Source of the DNA: Glandiceps talaboti
Taxonomy: Eukaryota; Hemichordata; Enteropneusta; Spengelidae
Assembly: GCF_964340395.1 (NCBI RefSeq)
Contig: NC_135558.1
Coordinates: 14,044,501 to 14,108,500, forward strand
Length of the DNA: 64,000 bases
Direction of reading: 5' to 3'
Shown: piece after piece, positions 1 to 10,689 of the stretch
Layout of the letters: every line of letters starts with the position of its first letter
How positions within the stretch are numbered: the first letter of the stretch is position 1
The notes under the pieces: model-generated
Told to the model about the DNA's origin: nothing
The model's input: only the letters and a program-made list of their open reading frames with translations
Database searches by the model: none
Made by a program: the position numbers and the translations under genes

Positions 1-291
1 AAGGATAAACCTGTATCCATTGGTGATCCCAAGAAGTATCCCAATATGTTACGTTTCATTAAACAAGCCAAGGTTGCAGCTATTCCAGGTCTTATTCCAT
101 CCATAACCTGTCTTACACCACCTGGCGATGTCTTGTATGATTTACTAGCCGGACATACTGATGTGATCACTGCAGTGACAGCGGCTTCTGATGGTTACAT
201 TGCAATTACAGCATCTAAGGATAAGACCATGAAACTCTGGGACTTGAGGAGTGGTAGAGTGACGAAAACTATCGAAGGAACTGGCGACCAG
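1..291 (+). CDS. NWD2-like: NWD-like exon A (partial at window edge)
   Basis: Open in frame 1 from the first base. It contains one full WD repeat (AGHTDVIT ... [12 protein letters not shown]) and ends after GDQ at a CAG|GTGTGT donor, phase 0. The frame stays open for a while past the donor, but the continuation loses WD character and exon B joins in phase 0, so the donor is preferred over read-through. Confidence 0.8.
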
Positions 292-3200
292 GTGTGTACC
301 TTTTATAGTAATCAGCACTTGATAGTGTTTAAACATTGGCTGGATAGTTCATATTACTTGATAGAGAAAAGTAAAATATCCATGCTTTTGCTAAGGATAT
401 GGGAACCCAGTAGCAGAGGAGAGAAATCTTGTCTAATTGGCATAGAATTGCCTACCTGCTTGCACCATAATTTTGTAAGGGGCCCTGTCACCCTGGTAAA
501 ATACATGGGGAACTCCTGATAGATTTAACCGACTTATTGCTCTCTAAAACACACTCAGTTCACTAGAATTTAGAAGAGCTCTACTTCATTTGGACATACA
601 GAATAGAAAAGACATAAAGCAGGTAAATTCTAAACCCTGCTACAGATTGAATTTGTTACGACCTTTCACAAGTCAATTTTTAGTTAGAGGAAATACTAGT
701 GTGTATATAACATGTAATATTTTATCATTTAACATCACTAGATAGTAAAATGACTAATTATTATTGTAAAGTGTTAGATTGTCATTTCTGCCATTTATAA
801 TCATTGTTTTTGTTGAAGGTGATACGCACATAAAATCGACCTGAGTCCCCTAGTCATTTTATCGAGGTTCCCCATCATATTTGCAGTACAATATATTGGA
901 AACTATTCCAGTCTTACTATATTCCCCCTTTATTACTGGGTTCTCCAGCCTCAGCAAAAACTACTGTATCATTAAAAATGCATTGTCTGTCCATTTCCTC
1001 CACAGATTCACGGCATACGTATGTGTTTCAACAACTTCTATGCTGTGACATCAGAGATAGGCTGTATTCGTGTATGGAACACACGTACAAGTCAATGTGT
1101 ATTTAAGGTGGATGATTACGTAGACCCCGCATCTATTACTGCTGCTGGAAAAAACTCTGAACTCCTTGTTGCATTCTACTATGGTGAGAATGTTATGAGG
1201 TCATGGGATCTGGAGCATGATTTCAAAAAGCTGCAAGATGTGAAAGTCGAGGAAGGTGAAGGTATTCACAAAGACCAGTCATTGTGTGTATCCTTCAATT
1301 CCACTGGAGATAATGTGCTGTATGCATTCAGGAGTGATAACAGAGCATATGGTCGGAATGCCAGATCCGGACAATTGGTAAGTTAATTTTTAGAACTTAT
1401 CAAAACCTAACAAATTCATAGAAATGATGCTGGGAAAGGTGAAAAGGACTTGGAAAGTTGATTTTTTTTTATAAACCAGCATAAACTCTGGTAGACTCTC
1501 TCACAGTCCTCGGAGCTTTGCATTGCTAAAAGGGTTGTTTTGCATGTACTGATATCTACTGCACAATTGTACTTGAATATCCTTGTACTGTGCACCCTCA
1601 TAACACCGATAACACGGACCGTTGCAGTAACACGTCAACGAATGGTTAGCCCTGTGTGATTGATGAGGGCACACAGTACAAGGATATTTCATTACAATTA
1701 TGCAGTAGATATTGGTACATACAAAATGACCCTTATAGCGATGCAAAGCTCCAAGGACTGTGAGAGAGTCTACATAAACCCAAATTTAGTCTAAGAACAC
1801 ATTATTATTGACAGTATTTCAAACACAATTTTTTTTAAAATTATGACATCAATAACATCAGCCCATACATTCAATGACATATAAAATATACATGTTCTAA
1901 AGGCCCATGATTAAGTCCCAGGTTCTCGCACTAGTTGCTAACATATGGGTGGACATTAGGATTCGATAGGACCATTCTTTTGTTTAGCACCAGCTTTTTT
2001 GATATCTCTGCCAGACACCTGTCTTCCTCACCACAATTTTAATCTGAATCTGAATCATACCTTTGAGGTTTGCAGTGCCAGTCTAACAGTGACACTGTGT
2101 ATGAGTTAGTGATGTTGTGCCAATCTACAGTGTATGATATTGTGATGTTGTTTTACTGTTATTAGATTCACTCCTTGAAGACATCCCGTGAATCAGCCTC
2201 CATAACAGCTGTTGCTATATCCAGAGAGTATTACATTGTAAGCTGTCGGTATCAGTACATGAAACTAGCTGAAATCTATCACTTAGAATTATTTGACACT
2301 AAGAAGGGTGTTTTCCTGCGCTTTATCAAAGGTAAGTGTTTTGTTCTAAAATGAAATAACCATTAAAGGGGCAAGTCAGCGACATGGGATTAAACTTTAT
2401 TTTAAGAAGACATGGGGAAATTGGTGAGGATTTATATATTGCTTTAGGCATTTCTCTTGAAATACCAAGTATTCATCACACCTTATCATAGCCATTCTTT
2501 TGAGTTACCCTCATAGACAATGATCTTGTATTTGCTGCATTGTCATGGTGATTTCCGATAAATGTAAATCTGGCATTGTTGAACATATTCACTCCTTCAG
2601 TATTTTGAAAGTGATGCAGTGTTATGTTCATCAACTGGCATGGTATAATCTTTGAGTTGTTAGAATGAATATCTCCCAAGGTAGCATACATTGTTTAGGT
2701 GTATCTTTGTATGAAAGGGTGAAGACTTTACGAAGATCTGAAAGGAAAAGCGCAATTTGATATAATATAGAGATGATTTGTTGTTTCTTATAGGGTGTAC
2801 AATTGACAGAGTAACAGATCTGATGATTAATAAAGTTGGATCACATGCATTGTGTTTGTGTACGTCAGCTGATACCAATACAACTGAGATAGCAGTGTGG
2901 AACATTGAAACTGATGAACATAAACATCTGGCCAGACATGCCAAGGTATGAATACAGTTACATTTATTATCAGAATTCCAAAGCTTGGTTGAATACAAAT
3001 TTAGTGTTGAGATTATTTAGATCTTACCACTGTATTGGGGTATTAAATCTGCTAGGTTTCAACCAATAGCATGTGACTATTTAAAGATAAGGATATTACT
3101 TAGTTTTACCAAGCCCAACCAAAGTTTTTATCACAAAATATAGAGTTATCCACTTGCATTAATACTGAACCCATGAAGATGTGCTTTCTCCAGACTAACA

Positions 3201-5309
3201 TAAACTGAAAAAGAAAACTTGATGGTCTTGCTAAAACTAAACTGCAGTTTCCAAATATATCCCTGCCAAGGTGTTGCTCTGAGCACAGAGCCTCATCAGG
3301 TAAAAATTTAAAAAAAGCAGTCATTCCTGACCATAGAAGTAACAAGTTTAGAGGGCTATGTGTCAATCCCAAGCCATCGCATTAGTAATATGCTAATAAG
3401 GATAACATGGGATCGTTCTTTGTCCTAGATAAACTTTTTTCAACAGCTCTACAAAACAACTGGTTATCACACCTAAACTTTAATCCTAATTCGAAGTGAG
3501 TCTTTAAGTAATAGTTACTAGTTTGTTCATTTTTGTCATTAAAGATTTAGTGAGTTTGATCTCACTTTAGAGATACTGTCTGATTCATAGACAAATTAAG
3601 ACGGTAGTAAGTACATGTAGATGCGTGTGTCTTTTATAACTTACATACTCTTTCTGTCTTGTAGATGTTACCTTTGTATGATGAATACAGAGCAAGGAAG
3701 CAACATTGCAAAAACAAATTATTTGAAATTATATAAAGAATCGCATATGTATGAAAGAATTTTAATTGTTTTGATTTCTTAGGTATCCACAATGGGTGTG
3801 TGTATGGACTTGAGCTATTGTCTGACAGCTTCCAAAGAAGACAGAGCTCTTCGTATCTGGAATCTGAGTCGTAAAATCAATGACAGAGAAGGAGGAGCTG
3901 ACAAACCCAAGCAGAGAGAAGGTATATCTGACATACTGGCCATGAAGCATAACCCAAGGTATGTTGTTGCTAAAAACATCGGCAATGGTCCACTGTGTGT
4001 CTGGAACGTGGTCAAAGATAAGTGTGCTGCTGCTCCTATTAGAATAGAACGGGGTCTCGTTGGTGAACATGATGTCGTTCTCCTCAGAAATGAGAAAGTG
4101 ATAGTGTTAACAGATCGTGGCATGTCCAGCGTCAGTGAAGAACCCAAACCAGTGTACCAAACTATCTATATCTATGACTTGAAGACAAAGAAGTATGAGA
4201 GGAAGTTAACAGGTGTGTTTATTGTCCCGTCGCAAGCCCATGAGTACAGGCTGCTGGATGGGAATCTGTTGATGGGTTTATCTGACAGCAGAGACCATCT
4301 GATCTGTTGGAGTTTGGTGACTGGTCATGTTGTACAAAGAATCAAGACCAAGTTTAAAGAGATGGAGAGGCAACAGAGATTAAGAAAGGATGACCACGGT
4401 CACTTCAATGGTCCTACCAAAGAGGATAGAACAAAAGGCCTGCGTAGAGAAACTACTGCGATGATGACACCTTGGGAACGCAGGTCTGAAACACAGACCG
4501 CTCGTCAACGCAGGAAAGATAGTGAAGCAGATGATGAGAAGAAGAGATTGGATGAATTAAAGAAGGAGAAGGAGAATGCAATAGAACAGTACATTATGAG
4601 TGATGATGAGAAGGTTATTGTATGTTCCTACTTCGCACACCATATGTGCGTGTTTGATGTCACAACACAGACACACACTGCGACGCTCCAGATGGAAAGT
4701 TCTATGTTGTACCTGTACAACGCTGCCATGACGCCCACTGGATCCAGCCTGGTTCATGCAAATTATGACGACTGGGACAAGGTCAGCTATGTGACCCTAT
4801 GGGACTTGAAGACTGGTCAAGTACGAAAACGTGTCAAGAATGAACCCAACGTCTGCTGCATTGCCATCTCACGTGATGCAAACCGAGTGGTGTTTGGCAA
4901 CGAGAAGAACATCATCAAGGTGTGGGATCCCATGCAGAAGAATTCATTAAGAAAGATCAAAGGTTATGAGGGTATGAAACTTGGTGTGGGTAGCAAAATG
5001 TACCTTGTTAATAAGGGCACTCAGGCAGTTGTGTTTAGTGGTGACATCTCTCTGTGGGATCTGGAGAGAAACACATTGTTGGCACTGTTTACACCTGATA
5101 CTCGCATACAATGCATGGAGGTGCTTCTAGATGGTGAGTTGATAGTCGTAGGTCTGACAGACACCTCTAGTGTGGTTACTTTGAAGCTTAACGGGAGAGA
5201 TATCAAACCTTCAAAGACACCTATAACCGCACCAGAGTTCTTTGCCGAGACTACAGGAGACACTGATGATGAAAGTGAAGATGAAGAAGAGGAGGCAGGA
5301 AAGTACTAG
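1..5309 (+). CDS. NWD2-like: NACHT and WD-repeat protein (NWD1/NWD2 type), last five exons
   Basis: Five exons (1-291, 1006-1377, 2166-2331, 2794-2945, 3783-5309) join in consistent phases to an open frame of 835 codons plus TAG; the gene continues to the left of the window. Seen: a series of WD-type blade ends (LWDL near residue 81, RVWNT, RSWDL, AVWNI, RIWNL near 353, CVWNV, TLWDL, KVWDP, SLWDL), a highly charged Lys/Glu/Arg linker at about residues 514-595, and an acidic tail ([18 protein letters not shown]). Known: NWD1 and NWD2 carry a NACHT nucleotide-binding domain followed by a long WD-repeat propeller region; the stretch with [16 protein letters not shown] and the [17 protein letters not shown] segment fits my memory of the NWD2 C-terminal half. 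Inference: a cytoplasmic signalling scaffold whose NACHT part lies upstream. It could equally be named an NWD1-like protein, so the exact orthology is unsettled. Confidence 0.82.
292..1005 (+). other. NWD-like intron 1
   Basis: Intron between the GTGTGT donor and the TTTCCTCCACAG acceptor. AT-rich, with no RNA gene or repeat that I can recognise. Confidence 0.75.
1006..1377 (+). CDS. NWD2-like: NWD-like exon B
   Basis: 124 codons, phase 0 at both ends (acceptor CCACAG|ATTCAC, donor TTG|GTAAGT). It encodes two further WD blades ([12 protein letters not shown] and [11 protein letters not shown]). The start is fixed by the pyrimidine-rich acceptor rather than by the internal ATG at 1021. Confidence 0.82.
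1378..2165 (+). other. NWD-like intron 2
   Basis: Intron with a GTAAGT donor and a TTATTAG acceptor. Apart from the foldback element at 1491-1773 listed separately, it is plain AT-rich sequence. Confidence 0.75.
1491..1773. mobile_element. Foldback/MITE-like element with about 110-bp inverted arms
   Basis: The left arm (1491 to about 1600) begins GTAGACTCTCTCACAGTCCT. The reverse complement of about 1662-1773 begins GTAGACTCTCTCACAGTCCT as well and stays alignable for roughly 110 bp with scattered mismatches, leaving a loop of about 60 bp. Nothing in it is protein-coding. It fits a foldback MITE in intron 2; no clear target-site duplication was seen. Its RNA would form a long imperfect hairpin in the pre-mRNA. 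Confidence 0.75.
2166..2331 (+). CDS. NWD2-like: NWD-like exon C
   Basis: 166 bases; enters in phase 0 after TTATTAG and leaves in phase 1 at AAAG|GTAAGT. Encodes the [17 protein letters not shown] blade and the loop up to RFIKG. Too short to stand out as an independent frame; recognised from the splice sites and from continuity of the WD repeat pattern. Confidence 0.78.
2332..2793 (+). other. NWD-like intron 3
   Basis: AT-rich intron with a GTAAGT donor and a TTTCTTATAG acceptor; nothing else seen in it. Confidence 0.75.
2794..2945 (+). CDS. NWD2-like: NWD-like exon D
   Basis: 152 bases completing the phase-1 codon left by exon C (G|GG) and ending in phase 0 at GCCAAG|GTATGA. Encodes one WD blade ending [13 protein letters not shown]. 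Confidence 0.78.
2946..3782 (+). other. NWD-like intron 4
   Basis: Intron ending GATTTCTTAG. Around 3280-3320 its minus strand has a CTGATGA followed by a 6-bp hairpin, which recalls the ends of Penelope-like elements but lacks the GAAA box of a hammerhead. No gene or tandem repeat was seen. Confidence 0.7.
3783..5309 (+). CDS. NWD2-like: NWD-like last coding exon
   Basis: 508 codons plus TAG in one exon, entered in phase 0 at TTTCTTAG|GTATCC. It holds at least six WD blade ends, the charged linker ([12 protein letters not shown] through [11 protein letters not shown]) that interrupts the propeller, and the acidic C-terminus. The segment [12 protein letters not shown] ... [11 protein letters not shown] closes the propeller. 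The exon size and the low density of introns at the 3' end are unremarkable for this family. Confidence 0.87.
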   Translation, partial: VSTMGVCMDLSYCLTASKEDRALRIWNLSRKINDREGGADKPKQREGISDILAMKHNPRYVVAKNIGNGPLCVWNVVKDKCAAAPIRIERGLVGEHDVVLLRNEKVIVLTDRGMSSVSEEPKPVYQTIYIYDLKTKKYERKLTGVFIVPSQAHEYRLLDGNLLMGLSDSRDHLICWSLVTGHVVQRIKTKFKEMERQQRLRKDDHGHFNGPTKEDRTKGLRRETTAMMTPWERRSETQTARQRRKDSEADDEKKRLDELKKEKENAIEQYIMSDDEKVIVCSYFAHHMCVFDVTTQTHTATLQMESSMLYLYNAAMTPTGSSLVHANYDDWDKVSYVTLWDLKTGQVRKRVKNEPNVCCIAISRDANRVVFGNEKNIIKVWDPMQKNSLRKIKGYEGMKLGVGSKMYLVNKGTQAVVFSGDISLWDLERNTLLALFTPDTRIQCMEVLLDGELIVVGLTDTSSVVTLKLNGRDIKPSKTPITAPEFFAETTGDTDDESEDEEEEAGKY

Positions 5310-5339
5310 GGTTGCTATATCTCCCTAAGCAGTCATGCA

Positions 5340-6300
5340 GCTGTAGTGCCTTGAAATGCAGAGCTACTGAAATTCACCAAAAAGTTGAGCTGTAGTAGCG
5401 CTTCAAACAGCAATGCTGCTGTAGCACTCCTGAACAGTAGAGTTGCTGTAACTCCCTAAACAGTAGAGTTACTGAAACTCCTCAAACAGTAGAGCTGCAG
5501 TAGCACTTCAAACAGCAACACTGCCGTAGCACTCCTGAACAGTACAGTTGCTGTTGCTCCCCTGAAAGCAGAGCTGCTGTAACTCCCTAAATGATAGAAT
5601 TGCTGACACATCAGCACTGGTGTTTGCAATTAATACTAGTGCTACTGTAGCACTCCTAATTGAAGAGTTGCTACACGTATAACTCCCCATGCAATATAGT
5701 TGCTGTTACCTGTTTATACACAGTAGCTTCCCTGAAATCGGCACTGATGTTGCTCCCCTAACACAAAGCTGCTTTACCTCCCTAGACAATAGAGCTGCTG
5801 AATATCCCCAAACAGCAGAGCTGCTGCAGTTCTCCAAGCACACCAGTGTTCTCCAAACAGCACAACTGCTGCAGCCTCCAAACAGCACAACTGCTGCAGC
5901 CTCCAAACAGCAAAGTTGCCGTAGCTTCTAAAATCGGCCAGCTGATGTATCTTCCCAAACAGCAGAGCTGCTGTTGCTTTCCAAGCAATATATCTGCTGT
6001 AGCTTCTCAAATAGCAGAGCTGCTGCAGTTCTTCCAAGCAGCAGAGTTCTCCAAACAGCAAAACTGCTGCACCTTCCAAACAGCAGAGAAGCTGCTGTTT
6101 TCCAAACAATCTTTCTGCTGTAGCTTCCCAAGCATTAGAGCTGCTCCAAATAATAGAACTGCTATAATAGCTCTCCAAACATTAGCTATGCTGTACGTAT
6201 AAAAAAATAGAGCTGCTACCAGTACATTCTTCAAGCAAAAGAGCTGCTAGACTTCTAAAAAAACAAGTTGAACTGCTGTAGAATTCCAAATAGTATAGTT
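5340..6300 (+). repeat. CAGAGCTGCTG minisatellite in the NWD-like 3' flank
   Basis: A diverged tandem array begins about 30 bp after the stop codon. Its core alternates AAACAGCAGAGCTGCTG with a short variable spacer (TAGCTCCC, CCTCC, TTCCC), giving a phrase every 20-45 bp. The core is nearly self-complementary, so each unit can form a small hairpin. Both strands therefore show long spurious frames rich in Cys/Leu or Ser/Gln; I regard these as noncoding. It probably lies in the 3' UTR. Confidence 0.8.
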
Positions 6301-6755
6301 GAGTGTATAGTTAAACTGAAATATTGAACACTTTGAAAAAGTGATAGTTGTATGTAGTCGCTGTAGAGATGAAAGATATGAAAGACATTCAGAATTTGAT
6401 ATTCATTCTTTCAATTAATATAAACTACTCAAGGATGTCGTCATTTTAACCTAAGTGGTCATGAACTCAAAACTGAAAGCTTTTTTTTTTTTTTTTTTAC
6501 AATCGCTCAGCTATCAAATGCAATAAGGATTCCCACACTATGTTATTGGCTATTTACAAAATCAAGTGCCTTCCAAATGAAAGTACAGAGATTAAATTCT
6601 AATGTTTTATACCATAAAGAAATAATATCCGTGAATGTTCCGTCCATATTATGACTCCTGAAGAATAGTTATATGGCAGCTTTAGTATTCTGTTCAATTC
6701 TTGGTCTGATATAGTCCTCTTGCACAGGTAATATAGGCAGGCATGCCATTTTGAT

Positions 6756-6900
6756 AACAGCGCCCTCTAGTGGTAGTGATATACTAATTATTGTAAATTG
6801 TTTATTTCTTGAACACACTAGTCACAAGTATTTAAAGAACATATACATATGAGCCATATACATGGTTCCTGTTGTATCACTACCACTGGAGGGCTATGTT
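6756..6900. repeat. 145-bp inverted-repeat element with CTCF-like ends
   Basis: Bases 6756-6783 and the reverse complement of 6873-6900 match at 24 of 28 positions. The left arm contains CAGCGCCCTCTAGTGG (6758-6773), whose reverse complement fits the CTCF core; the right arm has the variant CCACTGGAGGGCTATG (6883-6898). It is either a tiny MITE or a divergent pair of CTCF-type sites, or both. Binding is inference. Confidence 0.55.
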
Positions 6901-7219
6901 TAATTGGATATATTTACTTCTTATATAATGGCAGCTATCAATTTCTCTCTACATATATATATATATATTAAAGTGATCTTTAAAGGCTATCTAAATGCAC
7001 CATTCATTCCTTGATCAGCGTCTTATTAAAGTTGGATGGTAAACTCTGACAATGCATACCGATCCCAAGCGTGATGTCGTACCAAACTTGTGCCTGAGTG
7101 TCCTCACTAGTTCATTTGAATTGCACCACACTGTTGCAGTAAATTTGATATGCTGTCATCAGCATATGTTGATGTCAGCTCGTCTACCTATCACATAACA
7201 CTACAATGTACAGGTAGAT

Positions 7220-7253
7220 AATAAATGCACAACATTTGTTGTTCTGTAATAAA
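7220..7253 (+). promoter_or_regulatory. Candidate polyadenylation signals
   Basis: Two AATAAA hexamers at 7220-7225 and 7248-7253, about 1.9 kb after the NWD-like stop codon. If either is used, the CAG/CTG minisatellite is inside the 3' UTR. Others occur further on (for example at 9679), so the true end is uncertain. Confidence 0.3.
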
Positions 7254-8014
7254 CAAATCTCTACCTATCAGTACCAGAAATATGACACAAATATGACTCA
7301 TCAGTTTTGTGAAGATTTTTTTTTTTATGAATATATTTACTTTTAAACCTTTATCGTTTTCAAATCAGGAATTGTGGTGTTTTCTGTCGCTTCTATTCCA
7401 AAAAGTTAGAAAACAGGTTTTATTGAAGAAATGATTTTGCAGAAATGCTCAAGGTACTGAAGAGACCTATGTGTCGAGTTTTTCTATAACAACCAGTGTA
7501 CACATATTAATTGTAATGTAACATTATTATTTACTTGTTTTTAAAAAATATAAACAACAGTAATGTAAATATACCCGCTTCTCTGCTTGTTCCCAAGTTC
7601 TCTTCAACCTTTGGTTTTTAAGTGTTTGTGACTGGGGGATGGGTGTATTGTTTTGTCCTCCATCAAACACTTTTAGTATGATTTTGTTTCAAATAGTTAT
7701 CACCATGTTTGTACTCACTTTTGGCAGAAAGATATCCTGTTTGTGTTAAATTTTGACAGTTTTAAGTGTATTTGCTTTGTGTCATGCTTAAGAATGATTG
7801 GCTTAATTAAGATAAATCATAAGACATCAGAACTTTAGTGTTGTGGAATTTTTATTTAAATGAAAAGTCATTTACTTAATAGACATATCATACGACAAAG
7901 TTCATTTTAATAGGAAAATTTAGAATACATCATTGATAAAAAAAAATCCGTCCGGGGTGTGATGGTCATATCCTTGGCACAATCACATTCATTCATACAT
8001 AACACATAAATCTT

Positions 8015-8795
8015 CCATCAGTTTTGGAATAGGCAGTTAATCAAGATTGCAATCAATACTTTGTACAGATCAGTTTGACCATAATGTCATGGCTACACAT
8101 TTGACTCGATCAAATGTATCAAATATACAATAATTTTTGAAACAGCTAGTTCATTTCAAAATCAAGGTTGCAATCATAAATTTTACGAATCAGTTTGACC
8201 ATGGCGTAAAGATTATTTTGTCACAAGCAAATATATCATATATTTAGTCCTTCTTGAAAGAGGTAGCTAATCTTAGCATCAAGGTTGCAATCATAAATTT
8301 TATGAATCAGTTTGACCATGGCGTAAAGATCATTTTGTCACAAGGAAAGATATCAAATATGTTGTCCTTCTTGAAACAGGTAGCTAATTTTAGCATCAAG
8401 GTTGCAATCATAAATTTTATGAATCATTTTGACCATGGTGTAAAGATCATTTTGTCACAAGGAAAGATATCAAATATGTTGTCCTTCTTGAAACAGGTAG
8501 CTAATTTTAGCATCAAGGTTGCAATCATAAATTGTATAATTCAATATCACCTTGGTGTAAAGGTCGAACATGTGTCACAAGGTAATACATCAAATATTTA
8601 GTTATTCTTGAAACAGGTATATAGCTAATTTAAGTATCAAGGTTGCAATTGTAAATTATACAAATCAAGTTCACCATGGTGTTATGGTTACATATCCATC
8701 ACTGTCACATACTATATATCAAATTTCCCACCAGTTTTGTAGCAGGTAGTTAAAGTCAAGAGCAATCATAATTTGTACAAATCAGTTTACTTCAC
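8015..8795. repeat. 117-bp tandem repeat
   Basis: About six units carrying AGCATCAAGGTTGCAATCAT, GTTTGACCATGG and GATATCAAATATGTTGTCC. The central three units are nearly identical at a 117-bp period, a multiple of three, so a periodic 39-residue frame appears over them. The flanking units have drifted. Noncoding satellite-type array. Confidence 0.85.
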
Positions 8796-9174
8796 TCACA
8801 ATATCTCAATCTCAAAAGGTCATTAAATGTAAAATGAAGTAGTGAGAATTGTATTTTGTACAAGTCAGTTGTACATCTCAAGCTATCATTGTGTTAGTCT
8901 ATCATATGGAAACCAAGAACGAAATAGTGACAATATCGTATAGGTGGTTTATAATCAACTGAAACCACCTATCAGCAACTCAAAATTGATTAACTATGCA
9001 AATTATGTCGTTGTAAATACAAGATGCAGCCATATCAAAGCAGATAAACAGTATAGTTCTTTATTTTAATAACCTTCAATCTGGATTTGTATTGGTTATC
9101 ATGTTGACTAAAACCTCAATATTCCGCTTTGTACCAAATTGCAAAAGGGGCGATGCTATTTTTATATTGGGGGT

Positions 9175-9510
9175 GTTAAGCATCATTTGATATAAACTAT
9201 AAAATTTGATACAGGAAGATACCAATATTTTAAATAGGGATGTACAGCATAATTCAATGACATGTGTAACATTTTATGCAGGAAGATCCCAATACTTGTA
9301 AAAGGGATGTACAGCATCATTTGATGAGGATTATAGATTTTCATGATACGAGAAGTGTAAAATTTGATAATGGCAGATACCAATATTTATAATAGGGATG
9401 TACAGCATCATTTGATAATGAAGTGTAAAACGTGATGATGATACTGGCAGATACCAATATTTATAATAGGGATCGATGTACAGCATCATTTGATAATGAA
9501 GTGTAATATT
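9175..9510. repeat. Short tandem repeat family (GATGTACAGCATCATTTGATA)
   Basis: Four to five diverged units of about 60-100 bp, each containing ACCAATATTTATAATAGGGATG followed within a few bases by TACAGCATCATTTGAT. No coding potential. Confidence 0.75.
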
Positions 9511-10179
9511 CGATAAGATATACATATATATTTATATATTTGGATTTTGATGTTTTGTTCATACATTTTGTTTGAAGCGACCAGACAACTCAAAACTAAC
9601 CTGTATTTTTTGTGTGAAACCTTTATCATGTTTTTATGAATGAGAAGCATGTCAGTAACTACAAGATTGTTGCAAACAAATAAAATGAAATATTCAGCAA
9701 GTTTTAACGTTGTGTGAATTTTATGTCAACAAAGAAATTTCAACCTTCAAGCTGTTATAAATAATAGCTGCATGATACACATGTTATCTGCCTTGTTGTA
9801 GGTAAGGTTTTTCAGGTGACACAAATCAAGAAATGGAGAATGCGTGGCCTCCTGTTGTTGACATAGGTGTGGCCTATGTCTGGAAAATTGAAGGACACAC
9901 TTACTCTAATTAAATTATTTTTAACTTTATTTTGCTTTTAGCCATATAAGGGGAAAACAATCTTGTATGTGTGAGTCAAAATAAATTATTTCCTGTTTCC
10001 CTTATATTGTTTTTTTTCTCTCTCTAGCCATAAGTATAACTTCTGTATTTGCCAATTCACACATTTAACCAGAGCAGTTTTTCTGGTGGAGCACAAAAAT
10101 CTATGTAAGTTGTTTTTAGCACAACTGAACTGAGGACTGTCTGTCTGTCTGTCTGTGTGTGTGTTAACAACTTAAAGTC

Positions 10180-10640
10180 AAAAACCCCTGAACCGATTGC
10201 CATGATATTTTGTGGGTCCATTACCTTGGGTGTCTAGTTGGATTATTGTTCAAATCAAAATGATCGCATCACAGGTGTGTGATTTGGGTAAAAAAATGTG
10301 ATTTTTGGTCAAAAAACTTAAACTCAGAAACTACTGGGCAGATTGGCAAAATTTGGTGAGAACAATATTAAGGGGATGTAAAGTCAGATTTGTTCATGAC
10401 ATGATGATGCCATCAGTAATATGCAAATTAGGGCTAAAAATGTGTCTTTTTGGTTAAAAATCTAAAATTCCAAAACTACTGAGCAGATTGGGCTGAAATT
10501 TAATGGTAATGCATCTAGGGATGTATGGACGAAGAAATATTTAGCATACAATGATTCCATCAGTGATATGCAAATTAGGTGTAAGAATGTTCATTTTTGG
10601 TCAAAAACATATATCTCAAAAAGTACTTGGTCAGTGAGTA
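10180..10640. repeat. Approximately 145-bp repeat, three units
   Basis: Three diverged units, each with AAAACTACTGRGCAGATTGG-like text, a CCATCAGTRATATGCAAATTAG block and a TTTTTGGTCAAAAA block. It follows a (CTGT)n/(GT)n stretch at about 10139-10163. Confidence 0.65.
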
Positions 10641-10689
10641 TGTGCTGAAACTAGATGAGATGTTTCTGAAAGTGTTATTCTGCAGATTT

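Larger units (their letters stand above)
6301..8010. other. AT-rich NWD-like 3' flank without genes
   Basis: No convincing coding sequence. It contains two AATAAA hexamers (7220-7225 and 7248-7253) that could end the NWD-like mRNA, the small inverted repeat at 6756-6900, and a short (AT)n near 6953. Confidence 0.6.

Noticed and set aside
3280-3320. Second hammerhead candidate in NWD-like intron 4 (CTGATGA plus hairpin on the minus strand)
   Set aside because: The GAAA box and stem I pairing are missing. It may be a related retroelement end, but it is not a hammerhead as it stands.
5508-6234. Frames rich in Cys/Leu on the minus strand and Gln/Ser on the plus strand, up to 134 codons
   Set aside because: They read through the self-complementary CAGAGCTGCTG minisatellite, have no domain, and change with unit number.
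8254-8601. 115-codon frame with a 39-residue internal repeat
   Set aside because: The 117-bp satellite period happens to be a multiple of three; flanking units are out of frame and there is no protein-like conservation.
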